A stretch of 64,000 bases of DNA, from contig QHUL01000049.1 in the NCBI GenBank assembly GCA_003222115.1, forward strand, positions 1 to 64,000. Direction: 5' to 3'. Position 1 is the first letter of the stretch, and every line of letters begins with the position of its first letter. Shown one piece after another: positions 51,272 to 60,267 of this stretch. The position numbers and the translations under genes are program-made. The notes below the pieces were generated by a model that saw only the letters and a program-made list of their open reading frames with translations, had not been told where the DNA came from and made no database searches. Source of the stretch: Gemmatimonadota bacterium (GTDB taxonomy: Bacteria > Gemmatimonadota > Gemmatimonadetes > Gemmatimonadales > GWC2-71-9).

Positions 51272-52161
51272 CGACTCTTCCGTTCGAAGTCCAGTGCACC
51301 CATCGTGCCCCGCTGCGCGCCGAGAGCCGGCGCCGCTTGCGGCTCGTGCTCGGCATCTCGGCGGCCGTGATGGTGGCCGAGGCGGTGGGGGGCTACGCCG
51401 CCGGCTCGCTCGCGCTGCTCGCCGACGCGGGTCACATGCTCACGGACGTGGCGGCCCTCGGCCTGGCGCTCGTCGTGGCTCACCTGTGCGAGCGCCCCGC
51501 GACGGCCGAGCGCTCGTACGGGTTGCAGCGGCTCGAGATCCTCGCCGCGCTCGTAAACGGAGCGGCGCTCATCGTGATCGCGGTCGGGATTGGCATCGAG
51601 GCGTGGCACCGCTTCCGCGCCCCGCCGGCCATCCACGCCGGCCTGTTGCTGGGCGTCGCGAGCCTCGGATTGGTGGCGAACGTGGTGAGCGCCCGCATTC
51701 TCCACAGCGAGCACGACCACTCCCTGAACCAGCGCGGCGCGTATCTCCACGTGCTGAGCGACACGCTCGGCTCGCTGGGCGCGATCTTCGCCGGCGTCGT
51801 GGTGCTCCTCACCGGGTGGACTCCCGCCGACCCCCTCGTCTCGGTCGGGATCAGCCTGCTGATCCTCCACGGTGCTTGGCGGCTCGTGAAGGAGAGTACG
51901 GACGTGCTGCTCGAGGCGACGCCCGCGCACATCTCGATGCGCGAGGTGCACGACCGGATGGCGTCGGTCCCCGGCGTCGCCTCGGTGCATGATCTGCACG
52001 TCTGGACCGTCACGAGCGGCGTGGTCGCCATGAGCGGCCACCTCGTCGTGCGGAACCCGCAGGACAACCAGCGCGTGCTCGAGGCCGTGCAGGAGCGCCT
52101 GGGGCACCTGGGGATCGATCACGTCACGGTGCAGATGGAGAGGGATCAGATCTGCGAATAG
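51268..52161 (+). CDS. Cation diffusion facilitator (zinc/cobalt/cadmium exporter)
   Basis: Proton-coupled metal exporter of the CDF (CzcD/ZitB-like) family, 297 residues, with six helices (residues about 25-205). The metal site is ALLADAGHMLTDVAALG in helix II (His and Asp) and AYLHVLSDTLGSLG in helix V. A short His segment, ILHSEHDHSLNQ, marks the interhelical loop. A cytoplasmic C-terminal domain begins HISMREVHDRMA. It ends directly at the hairpin element of 52161-52239, which could act as its terminator. The exported ion is probably zinc; the linkage with the zinc-type importer at 16-20 kb is not operonic. Confidence 0.93.
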   Translation: MTTLPFEVQCTHRAPLRAESRRRLRLVLGISAAVMVAEAVGGYAAGSLALLADAGHMLTDVAALGLALVVAHLCERPATAERSYGLQRLEILAALVNGAALIVIAVGIGIEAWHRFRAPPAIHAGLLLGVASLGLVANVVSARILHSEHDHSLNQRGAYLHVLSDTLGSLGAIFAGVVVLLTGWTPADPLVSVGISLLILHGAWRLVKESTDVLLEATPAHISMREVHDRMASVPGVASVHDLHVWTVTSGVVAMSGHLVVRNPQDNQRVLEAVQERLGHLGIDHVTVQMERDQICE

Positions 52162-52239
52162 GCGTGGGGAGTGGTTCGTTACGGTGCGACTCGTAACCCC
52201 GTTGCGCACCGGCAGGTACCACTCCCCACTCCCCACGCC
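52161..52239 (-). repeat. Dispersed hairpin element, copy B
   Basis: GGCGTGGGGAGTGGT (52161-52175) pairs with ACCACTCCCCACGCC-type sequence at 52218-52239, whose arm has one extra ACTCCCC unit. An inner CGGTGCG/CGCACCG stem is nested inside. Read on the minus strand, GGGGAGTGGTACCTGCCGG and AACGAACC match copy A at 5115-5190. It begins at the last base of the CDF stop codon and precedes typA by 85 bases. Confidence 0.8.
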
Positions 52240-52324
52240 GTTGCTGTGACGTCACCGCTTGTGTTTTCCCGGGCACCGTCCTATACTGCGGCCCTCCATT
52301 CCGGCACCGTCAGGACGTAGCCCC

Positions 52325-54184
<1,860 letters not shown>

Positions 54185-54242
54185 CTCGGACCGCTACTTG
54201 CTCGTTCGAAACCTGCAACCACAACCTCAGCTGGGGGTGACA

Positions 54243-54494
54243 ATGTTGTCCCGTGACACGTCGGACTGGTCGCTCAAGCGTCGTAGCGACAGTCTCGGCG
54301 ATGAGGAGTTCGAAGACTTCGAAGAGGACAAGGACCTGGACGAGGACTTCGACGAGGACCTGGACGAGGACGAGCTGGAGGACGAGGACCTGGATGACCT
54401 CGATGAGTACGACGATCTGGATGACGAGTTCGACGACGAGGGGGAGGACGAGGAATTCCGGCCGCGCAAAGGACCGAAGCGCGAGTGGGAGTGA
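54243..54494 (+). CDS. Highly acidic small protein
   Basis: Protein of 83 residues that I do not recognise. After a short basic/Ser start (MLSRDTSDWSLKRRSDSLG) it is about 75% Asp, Glu, Leu and Phe in a regular DLDED pattern (residues about 20-65) and ends with a basic RPRKGPKREWE. There is a GGGGGTG site five bases upstream of ATG 54243. It lies between typA and tRNA-Ile. The acidic face and basic end suggest a nucleic-acid or ribosome mimic, a guess only. Both strands are low-complexity, so the frame rests on the start site and the clean stop. Confidence 0.6.
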   Translation: MLSRDTSDWSLKRRSDSLGDEEFEDFEEDKDLDEDFDEDLDEDELEDEDLDDLDEYDDLDDEFDDEGEDEEFRPRKGPKREWE

Positions 54495-54500
54495 CGGCGG

Positions 54501-54574
<74 letters not shown>

Positions 54575-54589
54575 CTCCTGGAACGTCGA

Positions 54590-54623
54590 GACCCCGCAGC
54601 GAGCTCACGAACGCTGCGGGGTC
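54590..54623 (+). terminator. Terminator-like hairpin after tRNA-Ile
   Basis: GACCCCGCAGC (54590-54600) pairs perfectly with GCTGCGGGGTC (54613-54623), then TGTGCTT. It is symmetric, so it could serve both the tRNA and the convergent gene that ends at 54649. Confidence 0.7.
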
Positions 54624-54648
54624 TGTGCTTCTCGGTGCCGTAGGCCCT

Positions 54649-55293
54649 TCAGGGAGCGGAGTCCCCCTCGTCCGATGACCCGTCGGCCGGGCGCACAGGG
54701 AGGCCGATCCTCGCGGCCCAGTCGTCCGTCAGTTCGAATGTCTTGCCCATGTCGAATCGCAGCACCCAGAGCCGTCGTGCCAGATCCTTGAGCGCCCAGA
54801 TGACCGTATGCTGCACCTCGACCGAGGACCACTGGCCGAACTCATTGTGACTCAGATCGGCCTCCAGCGCCTTGGCGATCCGCTCGGCGAAACGCCCCTG
54901 AGCCGCCTCCTGTGGCGCTGGCTCTTGGCGCACGTCGTGTCCTGCCGGTTCCTCGGGAGGCGCGGATCGTCGCACCGCGGGCCGATTCGGGGTCGTGTTC
55001 GGCGCTTTTTGGGGCCTAGCTCCTTCGCCCCATAGCACCCATTCCAGCGTGACGCCCATCAACCCGCGATCCCGCGCCTTGGTCACGATCAGCCGAGCGG
55101 CATCCGCTGGAAACTTCTTGCGCTGGGGCCATTTCTTCACCGCGGCCTCGGTCACTGGCTCGCCGATCTCGGCGGCGAACTGCCGATAGGTCAACGATAT
55201 ACGCTCCCAAGGACTGAAGACGTCCAAGAGAATCGCGAGCCGTTCCGCTATTGGGCCCACCGTGGATCCGCTTCTGCTCTTGACAGATGACAA
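54649..55293 (-). CDS. Regulator-like protein of unknown family beside tRNA-Ile
   Basis: Protein of 214 residues that I do not recognise. Residues 15-75 look like a helix-turn-helix domain of the phage-repressor/XRE kind: ISLTYRQFAAEIGEP, then AAVKKWPQRKKFPADAARLI and the closing LEWVLWGEG, similar to the SxxWLLxGEG ending of many repressors. The middle is Pro/Arg-rich and disordered, and the C-terminal part (about 120-195) is helical with WALKDLARRLWVLRF. The start appears to be TTG 55293 with AAGGT nine bases upstream. Its base composition is noticeably lower in GC than its neighbours, consistent with acquired DNA. There is no integrase alongside. Confidence 0.6.
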   Translation of the reverse strand: MSSVKSRSGSTVGPIAERLAILLDVFSPWERISLTYRQFAAEIGEPVTEAAVKKWPQRKKFPADAARLIVTKARDRGLMGVTLEWVLWGEGARPQKAPNTTPNRPAVRRSAPPEEPAGHDVRQEPAPQEAAQGRFAERIAKALEADLSHNEFGQWSSVEVQHTVIWALKDLARRLWVLRFDMGKTFELTDDWAARIGLPVRPADGSSDEGDSAP

Positions 55294-55415
55294 ATTAGGT
55301 CTACCTTGGTGACTGTAACGGCCCCTATCAGCCCAATAGTGGGACGGGAGCCGCTCATAAGGTGTCGACTATGAACGCTGCCGTCAAGACGCCCAACTGT
55401 CATTCCCTGCCGGTC

Positions 55416-55438
55416 CTCCCTACGCCCTGTAGGAGTAG
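55416..55438 (+). promoter_or_regulatory. Hairpin overlapping the ribosome-binding site of the first lipoprotein
   Basis: CTCCCTAC pairs with GTAGGAG around a short loop (one bulged C). The AGGAG used by ATG 55442 is the 3' arm, so it may gate translation of the first array gene. Confidence 0.45.
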
Positions 55439-55441
55439 GTC

Positions 55442-56005
55442 ATGAGAACCATGCGTCCGTTGGTAATCGGGCTGGTGGTCGCCGCCATCGCCTTCGCCTG
55501 CGACTCGCCGACCGCCCCGCCCACCCTGTCGAACCGGGCGGCTCGAGCCAGCCTCGTCGCGCAGCTAAAGAGCGGACCTACGTCCACCGGTCTGATCGCG
55601 TGTTCCCAAACCTACGACTCGGTAACTCAGGTGATCGGTCCGCTGGGCGGACTGATTGCGGTGGGCCACCACTATCTCTGGGTAGACTCGCTGGCGCTCG
55701 GGAGTGCGGTGAGCATCACGGCCGTGGCCCCAGCGGGCACGGTGAGATGGGTGCGCTTCCAGCCCGACGGTCTCGTCTTCCAGACCAACAGTAAAACCGG
55801 ATCTCCGGCGGTCATCTATACGGACTACACCGGCTGTAGCGTACCGACCGCCAGCGTGGTCCAGATCGCCCAGGTCAGCGACGCGCTGGGCATCCTCGGC
55901 TACCTGCAAACGTACGTCAAATTCAACAAACACCCCTGGAGTCAGGGAACGCAGTACGTCGCCGCCGTGCTGCTTCATTTCTCAAACTACGCAGTAGCCT
56001 GGTAG
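55442..56005 (+). CDS. Lipoprotein A, ZU5-like, YAVAW end
   Basis: Lipoprotein of 187 residues; lipobox AFAC with C20. Of the five array lipoproteins, those at 58875 and 59745 are its closest relatives. The conserved framework is C54, IGPLGGLIAV (65-74), SITAVAP, VRFQPDGLVFQ (104-114), C132 and a C-terminal HFSNYAVAW (179-187). The strand pattern with GPxGG resembles ZU5 domains, but the usual P-x-G-A turn is replaced by DSLALG here, so it is divergent. Insertions relative to the two other full-length copies are near residues 45-54 and 155-175. Role unknown; outer membrane or periplasmic side anchored. First gene of the array. Confidence 0.75.
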   Translation: MRTMRPLVIGLVVAAIAFACDSPTAPPTLSNRAARASLVAQLKSGPTSTGLIACSQTYDSVTQVIGPLGGLIAVGHHYLWVDSLALGSAVSITAVAPAGTVRWVRFQPDGLVFQTNSKTGSPAVIYTDYTGCSVPTASVVQIAQVSDALGILGYLQTYVKFNKHPWSQGTQYVAAVLLHFSNYAVAW

Positions 56006-56031
56006 GACGTCACATTCACTCGGAGACTTGT

Positions 56032-56712
56032 ATGTCCGTTCGGCGTCATCTGATCCCGCTCGCGCTCGCGGTGTTCGCTGCCCGCTGCGCCGACGGACCG
56101 CATCCCACCGGCGTGCAGCAGCCCCTCGCCCCGGCGCCGCATTTCCTCCGGTGGGCGGGGGGCTCCGCGCCGCAGCTCACGACGATCGGCACGGGCTCGG
56201 GTGGGGCCGGTCACGGCGTCTTCCTGGCTTCGCCTGGTGGGCTCAGTCTCGACCAGTACACGGCCACATTCTGGGCGGTCCGCGGGGAGGAGCGTTCGCT
56301 CCAGATCAACTACTTCAGCGTCACCGGCGACACCAGCTCCCCGTTCTTGCGGCTCGTAGTCGATGACCCGGCGTACGTACCTGGGCTGGGTGACCTCGCG
56401 CCCGGGGACTCGGTGCTGATGACAGTGACGATCGACCCGTCCAACATCAAGGTCACGCTCGAGCCCACGGGGTTGCTGTTCGGCAATCCGGCCCAGCTTC
56501 AGGTCTGGTATGGCGGCGCCGGCGGCGACTTGAACGGGGACGGCGTGGTGGACGACGCCGACGCCTGGATCGAGGCCCAGCTCTTGGGGATGTGGTATCG
56601 CGAGGGCGCGGACGGCTCATGGACGGCAATGCCGGCGGCCCAGTCGCTCGCGGACAAGTCGTTCACGAGTGCGTTGCCGCATTTCTCCGAGTACGCGCTG
56701 TGCTGGGATTAG
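56032..56712 (+). CDS. Lipoprotein B with dockerin-like calcium loop and HFSEYALCW end
   Basis: Probable lipoprotein of 226 residues; candidate lipobox AARC with C19. It shares the C-terminal HFSEYALCWD (217-226) with the other array lipoproteins, but its middle differs: a BACON/Ig-like segment (residues about 65-160, ending VTLEPTGLLFGNPAQLQVWY) then a single Ca-binding loop GDLNGDGVVDDADA (about 165-178) as in dockerin or EF-hand repeats. The MTVTIDP and LEPTGLLF segments correspond to the ITA and PDGLVF strands of the others. Function unknown. It follows lipoprotein A by 26 bases, with the TPR gene next. Confidence 0.7.
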   Translation: MSVRRHLIPLALAVFAARCADGPHPTGVQQPLAPAPHFLRWAGGSAPQLTTIGTGSGGAGHGVFLASPGGLSLDQYTATFWAVRGEERSLQINYFSVTGDTSSPFLRLVVDDPAYVPGLGDLAPGDSVLMTVTIDPSNIKVTLEPTGLLFGNPAQLQVWYGGAGGDLNGDGVVDDADAWIEAQLLGMWYREGADGSWTAMPAAQSLADKSFTSALPHFSEYALCWD

Positions 56713-56776
56713 GACCACGACACCGAGCAGCTAAGCGTTTGGACGACCGCGTCATGGAAGGCAGAGGACACATACG

Positions 56777-58870
56777 ATGCACATGTCGTCACTCGTAGTC
56801 GACAAGGCGCGGCAGCTCGCCGCGGCCGGACACCACGCCGAGGTCATCGAATACCTCGGCGCGCAAGAACGAAGCGAGCTCGCGGACTCGCCGACCCTCG
56901 CGTTGCTGTACGGAACCGCGCAGGCGCGGCTGGGGCGCAACGACGAAGGACTGCGGTGGCTCGATCTGGCGCTGGACGAGGCGCGCAGGCGGCACGAGCC
57001 GGCGGTCGAGGGTCAGGCCCTCAACGCGCGGGGCGCGATCGCTGTGGTCAGCGGACGGATCGACGAGGCAGCGGACTACTTCACCAAGGCCCTCATGTCC
57101 GCGAGCCGGGACGGCGATATCGCGATGACCGGCCGCTGCTCCAACAATCTGGGCGTGATCAGTAGCCTGCGGGGGCGGCACGCGGAGGCGATCGGGTCGT
57201 GGGAGATCGCCGTCGCCGCCTTCGATCGGGCCGGTGTGCGCCACGGCGTAGCCGAGTGCCATCACAACCTGGGAATCACGTATCGGGAGCAAGGGGAGCT
57301 CGACCGCGCATTGGCGGAGGCGGACCGGGCCGCTGCGGAGGCGGAAGCGTTTGGGGATCGCACGCTATGGGCGCTCGCCCTCCGGGGGCGGGCGGAGATC
57401 CGCCTCTGCCGTAGCGAGCTCGAGCCGGCGCGTCGCGAGCTGGAGGAGGTTCGGGCGATCCGCGGCGGGGTGCCCAATCCCGTCGCCGAGGCCGAGGATC
57501 TGCGCGTCGCGGCGTTGCTCTCGCTGGCGGAGGGGCAGGCGGCGGCCGCCGAGGAGGCGCTGCGCCAGGTGATCAGCCGGGCGGAGTCCCACGGGCGACC
57601 GCAACTCCTGGCGGAGGCAACGCGGGACCTCGTCGTCGTCCTGCGCCGCGCCGAGCGGCAGGTCGAGGCCCAGGCGGCTGCGCGGACGGCCAAGGCCCTG
57701 TTCACCCGCCTCGGGGCCGAAGGCGAAATCCGCAAGCTGGCCGGTCAGGGCTGGGACGAGGCATTCACAGCTGAACTGCGCGGGTCGCTGGCGCCGCTCC
57801 ATGTGGCGCAGCAGCTGGCCGATGCAGGCCACTACGCCGAGCTGCTCACGTATCTGGGCGAGCGCTCTCAGGACGAGCTCGAGCAATCCCCCATGCTGAC
57901 CCTGCTGTGCGGCATCGCGCACGGCCGGCTCGGCCGGCTGGATCTGGGCCAGCAGTGGGCCATGGTCGCGCAGTTGCGGGCGCGGCTGCTGCGGGACCGG
58001 ACGCTCGAGGTGCGCGCGCTCAACGTGTGCGGCGCCATCGCCCTGGAGGGGGGTGGCATCAGCGAGGCCACCTACTTCTTCACGCGGGCGCAGGAAGAGG
58101 CGCTGCGGGACAACGACATGGCCACCGTCGGCCGGTGCGCCAACAACCTCGGCATCATCGCGAACATGCAGGGGGACTACGGCCGCGCGGTCGGCGCGTA
58201 CACCCGCGCGATCGCCGCGTACCAGAAGGCCCAGTACGAACGCGGCATCGTTGAGGCGCAGCACAATCTCGGAATCAGCTACCGCGAGCAGGGGCAGCTG
58301 GATCGCGCCATGCAGGCCGCCGACACGGCGGTGCGGGACGCCGGCCGGCTGGGGGACCGGCGGCTCCAGGCGCAGGCGATCGCGGGACGGGCGGAGATCC
58401 GGGTCGCCTGCGCCGAGCCCGAGCTCGCCATCCGGGAAGCGGAGCGCGCGCTGGCCATGCACCACGAGCTCGGGGACGCCATCCTCGAGACCGAGGACCG
58501 GCGGATTCTCGCCGTGGCGCTGAGCATCGCCGGGAAGACGCAAGACGCGGTAGACATGCTCCGTGAGGTGATCGACCGCGCGATGGAGCACAAGCGACCG
58601 CTGCTCGTCGCCGTCGCCCAGCGCGATCTCGCCCATATCCTCGCCCTCGGGGGCGACGTCGCCGCTGCGAAACAGCTGGCGCAGGCGGCCCGCGCGACGT
58701 TCGACCGGCTGGGAGCGAAGGTGGAGATCGAAAAGCTGGAAGCGCTGCTGGCGATCCCGACGTCCGGGGCGAATGAGCTGGACCGCTCGCAGCCGGGGAG
58801 CCCGCCACCTCCTCTGAATCGGGACACCGGGACGCGAACCCGGGGTCCGTGGCCCGACAGGAGGGCGTAG
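56777..58870 (+). CDS. Duplicated tetratricopeptide-repeat protein
   Basis: Cytosolic protein of 697 residues made of two copies of one ~335-residue TPR module. Copy 1 starts near residue 15 (AAAGHHAEVIEYLGA) and copy 2 near 349 (ADAGHYAELLTYLGE). Each continues with RLGR, LNARGAIAVVSG/LNVCGAIALEGG, NNLGVI/NNLGII and HNLGITYREQGELDRAL/HNLGISYREQGQLDRAM. There is no signal, membrane segment or enzymatic domain, so it is a protein-protein interaction scaffold like PilF, Rap or SARP/NACHT-associated TPR proteins. The C-terminal ~30 residues are Pro/Arg-rich. Its TPRs resemble those of the HD-GYP protein downstream. It lies four bases from the next lipoprotein gene. Confidence 0.85.
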   Translation: MHMSSLVVDKARQLAAAGHHAEVIEYLGAQERSELADSPTLALLYGTAQARLGRNDEGLRWLDLALDEARRRHEPAVEGQALNARGAIAVVSGRIDEAADYFTKALMSASRDGDIAMTGRCSNNLGVISSLRGRHAEAIGSWEIAVAAFDRAGVRHGVAECHHNLGITYREQGELDRALAEADRAAAEAEAFGDRTLWALALRGRAEIRLCRSELEPARRELEEVRAIRGGVPNPVAEAEDLRVAALLSLAEGQAAAAEEALRQVISRAESHGRPQLLAEATRDLVVVLRRAERQVEAQAAARTAKALFTRLGAEGEIRKLAGQGWDEAFTAELRGSLAPLHVAQQLADAGHYAELLTYLGERSQDELEQSPMLTLLCGIAHGRLGRLDLGQQWAMVAQLRARLLRDRTLEVRALNVCGAIALEGGGISEATYFFTRAQEEALRDNDMATVGRCANNLGIIANMQGDYGRAVGAYTRAIAAYQKAQYERGIVEAQHNLGISYREQGQLDRAMQAADTAVRDAGRLGDRRLQAQAIAGRAEIRVACAEPELAIREAERALAMHHELGDAILETEDRRILAVALSIAGKTQDAVDMLREVIDRAMEHKRPLLVAVAQRDLAHILALGGDVAAAKQLAQAARATFDRLGAKVEIEKLEALLAIPTSGANELDRSQPGSPPPPLNRDTGTRTRGPWPDRRA

Positions 58871-58874
58871 GGTC

Positions 58875-59384
58875 GTGAGGGCCGTCGGTCCTCTTGTGAT
58901 CGCGCTGAGCGCCCTGGCGGTCGGGCTTGCGTGCGAGCGCTCGCCTGCTGGACCGACTCCGGATCCCGCGGCACCGACGCTCCTTGCAAACCTCTCCAAG
59001 AGCGGAGGGCTGCTCTCGTGCAAGCCCCTCGGCTACGACTCCGCGACCCAGACGATCGGTCCTGCTGGCGGGGTCCTCAAGGTAAGCAAGCACAACCTGG
59101 TGGTTCCCGCGGGCGCGCTGAGCGCGATGGTGACCATCACCGCAGTGGTGCCGTCGGACACGGTGAACCGGGTCGAACTCCGGCCCGACGGGCTCACCTT
59201 CAACCAACCCGCGTCCCTCACGATGTTCTACGGGAACTGCAAGGTGATCCCGCAGGCGAAGCAGATCGCCTACACGACCGACTCACTGGTGATCCTGCAG
59301 TACGTGCCCTCATCCGACAGCCCGACGAGCAAGCTGGTCTTCGGCCAGCTGGGCCATTTCTCGACCTATGCCATCGCCTGGTAG
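58875..59384 (+). CDS. Lipoprotein C, ZU5-like, YAIAW end
   Basis: Lipoprotein of 169 residues; lipobox GLAC with C20. The conserved framework is C49, IGPAGGVLKV (61-70), VVPAGALSAMVTITAV (77-92), VELRPDGLTF (100-109), C122 and HFSTYAIAW (161-169). C20, C49 and C122 occupy nearly the same residue numbers as C21, C49 and C122 in lipoprotein E, a strong sign of recent duplication. C49 and C122 probably make a disulfide. The pattern GPAGG...PAGAL...TIT fits the ZU5 fold. It starts with GTG after AGGAGGG. Function unknown. Confidence 0.77.
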   Translation: MRAVGPLVIALSALAVGLACERSPAGPTPDPAAPTLLANLSKSGGLLSCKPLGYDSATQTIGPAGGVLKVSKHNLVVPAGALSAMVTITAVVPSDTVNRVELRPDGLTFNQPASLTMFYGNCKVIPQAKQIAYTTDSLVILQYVPSSDSPTSKLVFGQLGHFSTYAIAW

Positions 59385-59387
59385 CGC

Positions 59388-59690
59388 GTGAAGCTGAGCC
59401 GCTGTGTGGTGGTCGGGCTGTCCCTCGCCACGATCGTCTTTGCGACGAGCTGTGGCGACGGCTCGCCGACCGGTCTGCCGCTACCCCCTGCACCCAACTC
59501 GGCGCTCGCCGGTTCCGCGAGCTCGCCGACCGGGCGCCTTTCCGGCTCGGCGTTGCGCGACGGGCCGATGACGCAGTTGATAGAGCCGGCGGGCGGCACC
59601 ATTTGCCTCTCGCCCTACTGCGTCAAGCCGAAGCTCACACTCCATGGGCCCTCGTATGACGGCCGCTCCAACTACGCTGTCGCCTGGTGA
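59388..59690 (+). CDS. Mini-lipoprotein D with YAVAW end
   Basis: Lipoprotein of 100 residues; lipobox FATSC with C22. It keeps only fragments of the family: IEPAGGTICLS (65-75), C73 and C78, and the end SNYAVAW (94-100). The ~70-residue strand core between them is missing. The GTG start is three bases after the previous stop. It may be a decaying copy, or a functional short form, because the reading frame and both ends are retained. Confidence 0.62.
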   Translation: MKLSRCVVVGLSLATIVFATSCGDGSPTGLPLPPAPNSALAGSASSPTGRLSGSALRDGPMTQLIEPAGGTICLSPYCVKPKLTLHGPSYDGRSNYAVAW

Positions 59691-59744
59691 GGCGGCAGTG
59701 GCCGTGATGCCGGTCTGCGTTCTTCCATCCAGGAAAGCACAGCT

Positions 59745-60260
59745 ATGAAAGTGGCACGTCTTACGCGGGCCGCGCTGGTCATCACCGCCGCCGCGCTGCT
59801 GAGCTGCGGTGAGCCGCCGCTCAGCCCTGTCCCGCCGCCGCAAGGCAGCCTGATCGGCTCGCTCCTCCAGGCCACGGGGCTGCTCCACTGCACCCCGCTG
59901 CCCACTGCCATGGCCACTCAAACGGTCGGCCCGGCGGGCGGCGTGATCAAGGTAGGCCCGCACACGCTGTCGATCCCGGCAGGCGCGCTCGGCGCGCCGG
60001 TCACCATCACGGCGACGGCCCCGTCGGACGACGTGAACCGCATCCAGTTCCAGCCCCAGGGCCTCGTGTTCCAGCGCTCCGCCGCTCTCACGATGAGCTA
60101 CGCGAATTGCAACCTGCTCGGGACGCTCCTGCCGAAGCGGATCGCGTACACCGACGACGCGCTAGACATCCTCAGCTACTTGCTGTCGCTGGATAACCTC
60201 TTCGCGAAGAAGGTCACCGGGAAGCTGTACCACTTCTCCAACTACGCCATCGCGTGGTGA
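59745..60260 (+). CDS. Lipoprotein E, ZU5-like, YAIAW end
   Basis: Lipoprotein of 171 residues; lipobox ALLSC with C21. Framework: C49, VGPAGGVIKV (61-70), SIPAGALGAPVTITATAPS (76-94), IQFQPQGLVF (100-109), C122 and HFSNYAIAW (163-171). It is closest to lipoprotein C. An AGGAAAG site precedes the ATG at the usual distance. The next gene (HD-GYP) starts seven bases later, which ties the lipoproteins to c-di-GMP-type signalling by position only. Function unknown. Confidence 0.78.
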   Translation: MKVARLTRAALVITAAALLSCGEPPLSPVPPPQGSLIGSLLQATGLLHCTPLPTAMATQTVGPAGGVIKVGPHTLSIPAGALGAPVTITATAPSDDVNRIQFQPQGLVFQRSAALTMSYANCNLLGTLLPKRIAYTDDALDILSYLLSLDNLFAKKVTGKLYHFSNYAIAW

Positions 60261-60267
60261 GGTCACG

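Noticed and set aside
55293-55330. TTGACA at 55280 as a plus-strand promoter for the lipoprotein array
   Set aside because: The -35 word is perfect but no acceptable -10 lies 16-18 bases downstream.
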